From assembly GCA_002372135.1 (NCBI GenBank), contig DFIN01000032.1, positions 1 to 60,437 on the forward strand: DNA of 60,437 bases. The letters run 5' to 3'. Of the stretch, positions 1 through 6,912 are shown in pieces. Positions within the stretch are counted from its first letter, which is position 1; every line of letters starts with the position of its first letter. The position numbers were made by a program, and so were the translations under genes. Source of the stretch: Bacteroidales bacterium UBA3696. Lineage in GTDB: Bacteria > Bacteroidota > Bacteroidia > Bacteroidales > Paludibacteraceae. Below the pieces are notes generated by a model. It did no database searches and had not been told where the DNA came from. It saw only the letters and a program-made list of their open reading frames with translations.

Positions 1-1
1 C

Positions 2-50
2 GTGGCACCAATCAAAGGTTCCTTTAATGCGTGCCACCTTCGACCTTTGA
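2..50. other. Overlapping inverted repeats upstream of the first giant surface protein gene
   Basis: GTGGCAC at 2-8 is complementary to GTGCCAC at 31-37, with a smaller AAAG/CTTT stem nested inside (14-17 and 22-25). TCAAAGGT at 12-19 is also perfectly complementary to ACCTTTGA at 43-50, so the two pairings exclude each other. No T-run follows, so this does not look like a simple terminator. It may be the tail of a neighbouring element outside the window or part of the leader of the gene at 245. The remaining bases up to 244 hold only a short 11-bp tandem repeat and a tiny hairpin (AGGAT/ATCCT, 163-176). Confidence 0.4.
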
Positions 51-97
51 CATACTGATATTACCGCTTGTTTTTGTGTTTGTTGAGCATCTGTGTG

Positions 98-130
98 AAC
101 AGGAACTGAAACGGAACTGAACAGGAACGG
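98..130. repeat. Three tandem 11-bp degenerate repeats
   Basis: Units AACAGGAACTG (98-108), AAACGGAACTG (109-119) and AACAGGAACGG (120-130) lie head to tail with one or two substitutions each. They sit 115 bases upstream of the start codon of the first surface-protein gene. Function is unknown. The array is too short and gapless for CRISPR. Confidence 0.6.
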
Positions 131-244
131 CGGTGGTATCACGGCTACGCACACTTACTGATAGGATAGCCATCCTAAACACGCATTCACCTGCTCGCTG
201 AACTAATAACCATAATATTATAACCCCCTTAAAACTTAAAGATT

Positions 245-3200
245 ATGAAACAAAAACTATTCTCAATTTTTTTCGCTCTTGCCTTGTTGCTGCCCGTTAG
301 CATATACGCGCAACTGCTTGACACAGCGAATGACAACCCCAAAATAGGCAAGATCCCTGCTATGGCAAATCTTGTCAGTGGAAGACATAATGCGCCACAA
401 ACGGATTGGGATCAGGAGTGGTATTATAAGGGCACTAATAATTCGTATTTTGCTCCTAATGGCTATGGATTTGTTACGCAGTCAGGAACAACAGTAGTTT
501 ATCGGTATCAATGGGATAGTAATTTATTAATGTTTTTTGCGTTCAATACTACAAATGCCGGTTCTTATACTCACACAAACGGTGTGTCATATATAATGCC
601 TCCTAAAGGTAATTACACCATATCATCATCTTTATCTGCAGGTAATGTGTCAAATATTGATGCTGAATGGGATGGAGATATAACTCCATCTTTTCAAGCG
701 CTTACAAACGACATAACATTATATTTCAATGGTGGAACAGTTTCAGTTGCAGAGGGGGTTGATGGTCCGTATATTGAAATGCCTGAAACGTGGTGTTATT
801 ATATATATAATAATGAGTGGAATACAAATTGGTGGGCTTGGCGTATTGGTTCACCTGCCGTTTATCGTACCGTTTCCGTACGAACAGACGATAATACTGA
901 AACAAAAGGTACTGTATCATACGTCATGAAGAGCGGTTATGTATATACGAACAATATCATAAATTGGAAAAACGGTTCTGTCTATACTCTAACCGCTTCT
1001 GCTAAATCAGGTTATCACTTTGTTTGTTGGAAGAAAGGAAATACAGTTATTTCGTCCGCACCCAATAATGAAGTAGATGTAACCATTGACGGCGATGCTA
1101 CATATACAGCTTATTTTGAAGCCAATATTTCAAATGTCACCATTACCCTTGACAACCAGTCTGCCACAACAGCAGGAACAGAAACTGTGAGTGCTACGGT
1201 GGATGCCAATACTAACCTCACTTCCGCCATTATCAAACCGACAAAGACAGGTCTTCATTTCGGAGGTTACTACACGGAGATAAATGGAGACGGTGTGCAG
1301 ATTATTGATGAAGATGGTAATTTTATCGCTTCTGCTGGAGGCAACAGCACTTACCTTGATGCATACAAAAACTGGAAATACGGAGGAAATATAACCCTCT
1401 ACGCCAAATGGTACGGTAGGGCTGACTTTGAATATAACTTTCAATGGACTCGGGACGGCGGAAATTTGCAAGGCGGATGTCTATATCAATCTACAACAGG
1501 TTGGAAATATCAAATAAATCATTTTCAATTGTTAAAAAATTATAGTAACACTCAAGTGGTAGCATATCCAGCAATTTGTATAGATATTATTTCTACTCAG
1601 TCAACAAACACTTCAGGTGGATACAAGGAGTATGGCCCAAGTGGTATGAAATTATATTTACCATATCCAGGAACTTATAATTCAATAGCGACAGCGAGTA
1701 CTGTGGGGTATAATGACCGAGGATGTATCGTGAAAGATGCCACATCACCTGCAACTTCATTCACTAAGTTTTTTTTATCTTCTACTGAATCATATAACAT
1801 CACATCAGGATCTATAACTTTCATAGAGGTAACAGGGCAGACTTATCCTTTTGTGTTGGTGGAAGGTACGTTTACAAGTAAGACAGTTTATGTTACTATT
1901 GGTACTGCTCCGACCTATACTATCACTCTGAATAGTAAACGGAATGATAATAACGCAACCACAGCAGGAACGGCATCTGTGACTGTGACCTATGGTGAGA
2001 GTACGAACCTCACATCTGCTATCAACATTCCTACCTTGACGGGTTATACTTTCGGTGGCTATTGGACGAATGATGGTGGTACAGGTACGCAGGTGATTGA
2101 TGCTAACGGCAACTTTATTGCTTCGGTAGATGGATACACTAACGCACGTATTGAATGGAGAAAAGCAGAGGCGGTCACCCTCTACGCCAAGTGGATTGCG
2201 AAGACCTATACAGTCAATCTGGACAACCAGTCCGCCACTACTGCGGGACAGGCAAGCGTGACCGCAACCTACAATGCCGCAATGCCTTCCATAGAAAACA
2301 ACCTGCCTGTCAAAACCAACAATATCTTCGGCGGTTATTGGACAGGTACAAACGGCAGTGGTACGAAGTACTACAACGCAGACGGCACATCTGCCACAAA
2401 CTGGACGATTGATACCAATCCTTATACATTGTATGCCCATTGGATTTCGGCATCTCAGGGAATAATCACAGCCGTTGCCTCCCCTGACGCAGGCGGTAGT
2501 GTTACGGTCAGTCCTTCAGGGCAACAAAATGGTGGTACTAAAGTTACTTTGACGGTTGAGCCTAATAGTGGCTACTCGTTCCAGCAGTGGGATGACGGCA
2601 ATACCGACAACCCCCGCACCGTCTATGTGGATGGCAGCAGAAAGTATATCGCTACTCTTACCCAGCAATCACAAATTACCACTAGTTATGCGTATTTGGT
2701 AAGGTCAAGTTATAGCGGTTCGTCCACTATCAATATACGCGGTCGCAACAGCGACTACGAGGTGTCGGTAGGTCTGACAGCCACTTCGCTTACACAGACA
2801 GGCTCTGTTACTTTCCGCTCCGATGCAACCAATTCCTACATTCTTGATTTGGCAACAGGCGTGAAGACTACGCTGACTTCCGGCGAAGGTCTGTCTATTG
2901 CCAACAGCAGCGGCACTTACACCCTTACCGGTACACTCAATGGCGGCGAATATCGTGTGACTATGGTTTATTCGCAACCCGGCAGCGCAACAAACGATTA
3001 TGCAAGTACTACCAATTTCAATCCAACATTTAGTTCAGTTACTATAGGCGGAACAGGCACTACACGTACCATAACAGCAACATCCGGTTCAACCAATAAT
3101 AGCAACTATCGGAAACTTAACGTGGAAATGTATGTTCCTTCGGGTACGGCAAACGGTGTTATTCCGACAGGTATCTATTATGTGCGCTCCGGCTCATCTG

Positions 3201-5830
3201 CCTATACCGTAAAACAATCAAGCGGAAGAAGCGGAACCAGAAATTATACTTACAATACATCCAATGGACAACTTACCAGAGCAAGTAATAACACTTACAT
3301 CTATTTCCGTACAGGTATTATAGAAGTCATCAACGTGGGCAATAAAGCCACTCCTGACTATATACGAGTAGATGCACAAAATACAAGTGCCTATCTCATA
3401 TCGCCCACTTATGGTACGAAGCCTACTTTGCTGACTGTGAACATCTCCGCCGAGAACGGTACGGTCGGTCTGTCCGCCAACTCAGATCCTGTAGGCGGCA
3501 AGTATTACAACGGAACAACCATCACCCTCACCCCTGATGCGGCGGATGGTTTTGTGTTTGACTCGTGGTCGGGCGGCACACCTACCGACAATGAAGATGG
3601 CACATACACCATCACTCTATCGGGAGATGTCAACCTTACTGCCAACTTCATAGAATCCTACACCGTTTCGTTTGACGCAGGCAAAGGTACAGGTTCGATG
3701 AGCGACCAAGAGGTTGGGGTAGGAAAGACAGTTAACCTCACAGCGAATGAGTTCACCGGTCCGTCAATCACCGTTTACTACGAATACAACGACGCAACCG
3801 GCGGCAACAGCAAAGCATCGGAAACCGTCAATTCCACTTTCCTTAGTTGGTCTGGCAGCGATGGTGAGTTCTATGATGACGAAGCGGAAATCACCGACAT
3901 AGCCGCCGTAGGCGAAACAGTTACAATGACCGCACAATGGGCGTTTAATGACATCACCCTCCCCACGCCTACCAAGACGGGACACACCTTCCTCGCTTGG
4001 GAAGGCACATTTGGCGGTATGAATCTTTCGGAGGATGCCGGCGCAGAAGTCTCTGTAGAAGAGGGCGGTACGTTCACCGCCCAATGGGAAATCAATAAAT
4101 ACACCGTGACGGTGAACACTAATCCGAGTGGATATGGTACGGTGCGTATCGGTTCGGAAGCAGAACAGGCACAGGTGCAGATTGCCGATGTACCGCATTT
4201 CTCAACCTTTACAACGCCAAGCACAGGTACTATCGTCATCAAAGGCAACACCGTTACCGCCACACCGGCAAGCGATGCCGCAGGCTATACATACACTTTC
4301 CAGAACTGGACGAATGGCACTGCTACCGTCATCGGTACTACGACTGTTACGGCTAACTTCACCCGTTCGCTGATTCCTTACAGCATCACCTACAACCTCA
4401 ACGACGGCACGAATCCTTCACCCGCTCCGGCAACAAGCTACAACGTAGAGACGGCTACCATTACGCTGCCCACACCCACCAAAGAAGGCTACAACTTCCT
4501 CGGCTGGTACGCTAACTCCGACCTCACCACCGGCGGCGTGGTTACGACTATCCCCGTAGGCTCATACGGCGACAAGGTATTCTGGGCTAAATGGGAAGCC
4601 AAGACCTACGCTATCACCTACAACGCAGGTGCAAACGGCACCGGAACGATTGCCGCCGGCGAGAAGACCTACAATGAAGATTTCACTTTGTCAAACAGCA
4701 CGTTCACCCGCACAGGCTATACACAAACAGGTTGGAGCACCACCGATGGCGGCGCGAAAGCCTACGACCTTGGTGATACCTACACCGGCAACACCGCCCT
4801 TGACCTCTATCCGTATTGGGAAGTTAACTTCTACTCCCTCAACTGGACGACGGACGGCGATGCACTGACCGGCACATACACCTCAGGCACAGTGAAATAC
4901 GGCACAACGATAGTACAACCGAACACCCCGACGAAGGCAGGTTATACCTTCAATGGTTGGTTTCCTACCCCCGCTGCTACCATGCCGGCCGAGGCAACTA
5001 CCTACACTGCCACATGGAACGCCGTATCCACCGACCTCGTACTCAAAGACGGCGTAACCGACGAACAGACGGATATAGACTTTGACGCGTTCAAAGCCAC
5101 CTATAACGGACAGACCATGAGCAGCGTCACCCTCAACCGCACCTTCACTGCCGGTAACTGGGCTACAATCTGCCTGCCCTTTGATGTGGACGAAAGCCAA
5201 CTATCAAGCACAGGACTGTTCCGCAAAGTGTATGAGTTCCGCTATGCTACGGGTTCAGCCGATGCGGGCAAACAAGTAACCTTCCACTTCCGCGTCGCTA
5301 CCTCCATGGAAGCAGGACGAGGCTACTTAGTCAAAGGTGAAAGCGGTATGGGCTCCAGTTTCGTCTTCAACAATGTAACCATCAACACGTCTGCCGATAC
5401 AAAAACTGATGTGAATGACCTCAAGGGGGTAAACGCTTACTACGATGAGAGCGTAGGTAGCGATATAGTCATCGTGGGTGTATTGCGCAGCGGTACATTG
5501 CGCGCAGACGGCAAAAAGGTAATGGGCTTGGCAAACAATATGATTTGGTATCCGCACACGAATGGTAACCCGATGCCTGCTTACCGTGCGTACTTCTATA
5601 ACCCTGATGCTTCTGATGCCGTTATGCCTCGTGTTCGCATTGTGGTGGAAGGTGAAGGTACAACCGAGTTGGAAGTAGTGGATGGCGAACTATATGATGC
5701 CAACAATGGTTTTGATGCGGACGGGGACGTCCGCGCTCCAAGTGGTGCTGCCCGCAAATACATCCGCAATGGTGTGCTCATCATTGAGCGCAACGGCGTA
5801 ACCTATGACGCACAAGGGAAGAGACTATAA
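245..5830 (+). CDS. Giant secreted protein with InlB (Listeria-Bacteroides) repeats and a short T9SS-like C-terminal tail
   Basis: The 1861-residue protein starts with a clear signal peptide (residues 1-22, ending in a Y-A-Q cut site). It then alternates beta-rich modules with InlB/Flg_new-type repeats, recognisable by the GYTFGGYW...LYAKW pattern, at about 296-395, 560-735 and 1140-1595. Divergent InlB-type copies lie near 738-805 and 1060-1135. Residues about 1595-1861 form a module nearly identical to the end of the protein at 6913-9582. The last residues (RKYIRNGVLIIERNG followed by a YDAQGKRL-type end) resemble the final half of a T9SS type A sorting domain. Export to the cell surface is therefore inferred. 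Segments at roughly 500-1110 and 1490-1930 look AT-richer than the C-terminal half, suggesting a mosaic gene. The ATG follows an AAAACTTAAAG stretch instead of a Shine-Dalgarno. Its ligand or role is not recognisable. Confidence 0.9.
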   Translation: MKQKLFSIFFALALLLPVSIYAQLLDTANDNPKIGKIPAMANLVSGRHNAPQTDWDQEWYYKGTNNSYFAPNGYGFVTQSGTTVVYRYQWDSNLLMFFAFNTTNAGSYTHTNGVSYIMPPKGNYTISSSLSAGNVSNIDAEWDGDITPSFQALTNDITLYFNGGTVSVAEGVDGPYIEMPETWCYYIYNNEWNTNWWAWRIGSPAVYRTVSVRTDDNTETKGTVSYVMKSGYVYTNNIINWKNGSVYTLTASAKSGYHFVCWKKGNTVISSAPNNEVDVTIDGDATYTAYFEANISNVTITLDNQSATTAGTETVSATVDANTNLTSAIIKPTKTGLHFGGYYTEINGDGVQIIDEDGNFIASAGGNSTYLDAYKNWKYGGNITLYAKWYGRADFEYNFQWTRDGGNLQGGCLYQSTTGWKYQINHFQLLKNYSNTQVVAYPAICIDIISTQSTNTSGGYKEYGPSGMKLYLPYPGTYNSIATASTVGYNDRGCIVKDATSPATSFTKFFLSSTESYNITSGSITFIEVTGQTYPFVLVEGTFTSKTVYVTIGTAPTYTITLNSKRNDNNATTAGTASVTVTYGESTNLTSAINIPTLTGYTFGGYWTNDGGTGTQVIDANGNFIASVDGYTNARIEWRKAEAVTLYAKWIAKTYTVNLDNQSATTAGQASVTATYNAAMPSIENNLPVKTNNIFGGYWTGTNGSGTKYYNADGTSATNWTIDTNPYTLYAHWISASQGIITAVASPDAGGSVTVSPSGQQNGGTKVTLTVEPNSGYSFQQWDDGNTDNPRTVYVDGSRKYIATLTQQSQITTSYAYLVRSSYSGSSTINIRGRNSDYEVSVGLTATSLTQTGSVTFRSDATNSYILDLATGVKTTLTSGEGLSIANSSGTYTLTGTLNGGEYRVTMVYSQPGSATNDYASTTNFNPTFSSVTIGGTGTTRTITATSGSTNNSNYRKLNVEMYVPSGTANGVIPTGIYYVRSGSSAYTVKQSSGRSGTRNYTYNTSNGQLTRASNNTYIYFRTGIIEVINVGNKATPDYIRVDAQNTSAYLISPTYGTKPTLLTVNISAENGTVGLSANSDPVGGKYYNGTTITLTPDAADGFVFDSWSGGTPTDNEDGTYTITLSGDVNLTANFIESYTVSFDAGKGTGSMSDQEVGVGKTVNLTANEFTGPSITVYYEYNDATGGNSKASETVNSTFLSWSGSDGEFYDDEAEITDIAAVGETVTMTAQWAFNDITLPTPTKTGHTFLAWEGTFGGMNLSEDAGAEVSVEEGGTFTAQWEINKYTVTVNTNPSGYGTVRIGSEAEQAQVQIADVPHFSTFTTPSTGTIVIKGNTVTATPASDAAGYTYTFQNWTNGTATVIGTTTVTANFTRSLIPYSITYNLNDGTNPSPAPATSYNVETATITLPTPTKEGYNFLGWYANSDLTTGGVVTTIPVGSYGDKVFWAKWEAKTYAITYNAGANGTGTIAAGEKTYNEDFTLSNSTFTRTGYTQTGWSTTDGGAKAYDLGDTYTGNTALDLYPYWEVNFYSLNWTTDGDALTGTYTSGTVKYGTTIVQPNTPTKAGYTFNGWFPTPAATMPAEATTYTATWNAVSTDLVLKDGVTDEQTDIDFDAFKATYNGQTMSSVTLNRTFTAGNWATICLPFDVDESQLSSTGLFRKVYEFRYATGSADAGKQVTFHFRVATSMEAGRGYLVKGESGMGSSFVFNNVTINTSADTKTDVNDLKGVNAYYDESVGSDIVIVGVLRSGTLRADGKKVMGLANNMIWYPHTNGNPMPAYRAYFYNPDASDAVMPRVRIVVEGEGTTELEVVDGELYDANNGFDADGDVRAPSGAARKYIRNGVLIIERNGVTYDAQGKRL

Positions 5831-5864
5831 CACACAACCCCAACAAAACAAATAGTTTTAGGGA

Positions 5865-5902
5865 GGCGCAGGACCGTTGAGAAACGCTCCTGCGCCGTTT
5901 TT
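5865..5902 (+). terminator. Rho-independent terminator with GAGA tetraloop, copy 1
   Basis: GGCGCAGGA (5865-5873) pairs with TCCTGCGCC (5888-5896). A single C/C mismatch is followed by an inner CGTT/AACG stem closed by a GAGA loop. G plus a T5 run follows. An almost identical copy ends the gene at 6913-9582. Confidence 0.9.
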
Positions 5903-5948
5903 ATTCACTACGCAACGATATGAAGCCTGATTTTTTTACAAAATTTGT

Positions 5949-5979
5949 CTTGCTCTTTTACTCATTTACCCTACCTTTG
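5949..5979 (+). promoter_or_regulatory. Predicted Bacteroidota promoter for the DUF4160/DUF2442 pair
   Basis: The -7 element TACCTTTG (5972-5979) matches TAnnTTTG exactly. A CTTG box at 5949-5952 lies 19 bases upstream, in the -33 position. The ATG chosen for the downstream gene (6009) is 30 bases beyond the -7 element. Confidence 0.7.
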
Positions 5980-6008
5980 CGGGCGAAAAAGAAAATTTGA
6001 TTGCTTTT

Positions 6009-6266
6009 ATGCCGGAAATCTGTCGTTTTTACGGAATTGTAATAAAGATGTTCTTTAAGCCCAAAGAACATGAACCTGCACATATACACGCTCTTTACGA
6101 TGAATATGTGGGGATTTTTGATCTCAATACTTTGGAAATGACCGAAGGCGATATGCCGGTAAGAGCGCAAAAGATGATAAAAGAGTGGCTGCAAATACAT
6201 AAAGCTGAATTAAATACTATGTGGAATACGCAATTGATTGTTAAACTGCCACCGCTTAAAGACTAA
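6009..6266 (+). CDS. DUF4160 family small protein
   Basis: This 85-residue protein begins MPEICRFYGIVIKMFF and continues with an EHEPAHIHALYDEY segment, which matches DUF4160 (usual form: MPxISRFYGIxIxMYxxxHxPPHFHA). The second half has the family's helix around MPVRAQKMIKEWLQIHK. The frame is open upstream to a TTG at 5997, but ATG 6009 fits both the family N-terminus and the promoter at 5949-5979. Its stop is followed immediately by the ATG of a DUF2442 gene, a very common pairing. Biochemical function is not established. The pair is sometimes discussed as toxin-antitoxin-like, but nothing in this sequence proves that. Placement between two surface-protein genes suggests an accessory cassette. 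Confidence 0.85.
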   Translation: MPEICRFYGIVIKMFFKPKEHEPAHIHALYDEYVGIFDLNTLEMTEGDMPVRAQKMIKEWLQIHKAELNTMWNTQLIVKLPPLKD

Positions 6267-6509
6267 ATGATACCTCGCATCAAATCATATAAACCTTTGG
6301 AAGGATATAAGTTGCTCATAGGTTTTGACGATGGGCGGCAGGTATGTTACGATGTTAACGAAGACATTGCTACATTGCCTGATTTTGAAGTTCTTCAAAC
6401 GGAACAAGGTCTTTTCCAAAATGCCCAATTGGACAAAAGTCGTACTTGCATCTATTGGAACGACAGGGTAGACCTGCCCAGCGATGTGTTATATGAATAT
6501 GGTGTATAG
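6267..6509 (+). CDS. DUF2442 family small protein
   Basis: This 80-residue protein has the DUF2442 pattern: an N-terminal strand pair (YKLLIGFDDGRQVCYDV), a central LPDFEVLQ segment, and a C-terminal block with the expected tryptophan and the D-LPSDVLYEYG ending. Its ATG directly abuts the TAA of the DUF4160 gene, so the two are almost certainly translated from one mRNA from the promoter at 5949-5979. DUF2442 proteins are small, widespread partners of DUF4160 proteins without a settled biochemical role. The domain assignment is firm; any toxin-antitoxin role would be inference only. Confidence 0.85.
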   Translation: MIPRIKSYKPLEGYKLLIGFDDGRQVCYDVNEDIATLPDFEVLQTEQGLFQNAQLDKSRTCIYWNDRVDLPSDVLYEYGV

Positions 6510-6593
6510 TTTTTACCCCGAAATAATAATCTTAATAAAAACCGTTTTGCCTATGAGATAAGTATAGTCTGTAACCAAAGGACTACATAACAT

Positions 6594-6613
6594 AAAAAAG
6601 CGTTTGCTTTATT
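6594..6613. terminator. Weak hairpin, possibly a terminator in either direction
   Basis: AAAGC (6597-6601), loop GTTT, GCTTT (6606-6610) lies 85 bases after the DUF2442 stop. Read on the minus strand the stem is followed by a run of six T, so it would work better as a minus-strand terminator. On the plus strand the T-run is interrupted. Confidence 0.35.
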
Positions 6614-6669
6614 TAGGATTCTTTCAATCTTCGACACATTGTAAATGACCATCCTCAATATAGTAAAAC

Positions 6670-6781
6670 GCTCGCACGGAAGTGTGAGCACTTTTGCGTA
6701 TATTGGCGGTCATGGGAGTCGAAGCCCGAAAGAGCCAAATGGTGATGAAACCATCGCGAGCAAAAGGTTCACACTTTTTTT
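6670..6781 (+). ncRNA. Candidate structured RNA or leader with competing hairpins and a terminal T7 run
   Basis: GTGTGAGC (6682-6689) can pair with GTTCACAC (6767-6774). The stem extends through a bulged A into CTTTTGC (6691-6697)/GCAAAAG (6760-6766) and is followed at once by T7 (6775-6781). Inside are two arms: TTGGC (6703-6707)/GCCAA (6734-6738) with GGG/CCC, and ATGGT (6739-6743)/ACCAT (6750-6754). The same GTGTGAGC can instead pair with GCTCGCAC (6670-6677) around a GGAA loop. Each alternative contains a G-T pair that would be a C-A mismatch on the other strand, which favours plus-strand RNA. No exact promoter was found upstream. It lies 131 bases before the gene at 6913. It matches no RNA family I can name. 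The 6510-6912 gap holds nothing else gene-like. Confidence 0.45.
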
Positions 6782-6807
6782 GTGTATGTTGTATCAATGA
6801 ACTTTAT

Positions 6808-6852
6808 TTTCTTGGAGCGCGGTCGTCCACGCCCGCATATTAAAAGGACGAC
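6808..6852. other. Inverted fragment similar to the tail of the adjacent surface-protein gene, plus a hairpin
   Basis: Bases 6808-6823 are the exact 16-base reverse complement of 9494-9509 in the C-terminal module of the next gene. Bases 6824-6838 resemble the reverse complement of 9469-9483 once a 9-bp gap is allowed. GTCGTCC (6822-6828) also pairs with GGACGAC (6846-6852). This could be a rearrangement scar or chance similarity in a low-complexity segment. Confidence 0.35.
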
Positions 6853-6912
6853 AAACGGAGGAAGCCGAAACGCCGACAAAAAAATGAGTAGGCAAACCTA
6901 AAACTTAATTAG

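Noticed and set aside
1805..2440. Long antisense open frames inside the giant genes and elsewhere
   Set aside because: They lie fully inside well-supported genes, lack family features, and are explained by codon bias of the sense strand.
5717..5734. Palindrome GCGGAC/GTCCGC inside the end of the first giant gene
   Set aside because: It is in coding sequence in a variable low-complexity stretch, with only 6-bp arms. The equivalent position in the second gene does not keep it.
6009..6509. DUF4160/DUF2442 pair called as a toxin-antitoxin module
   Set aside because: The families are recognisable, but no toxin fold, autoregulatory operator or other direct sign was seen. Left as families of unknown function.
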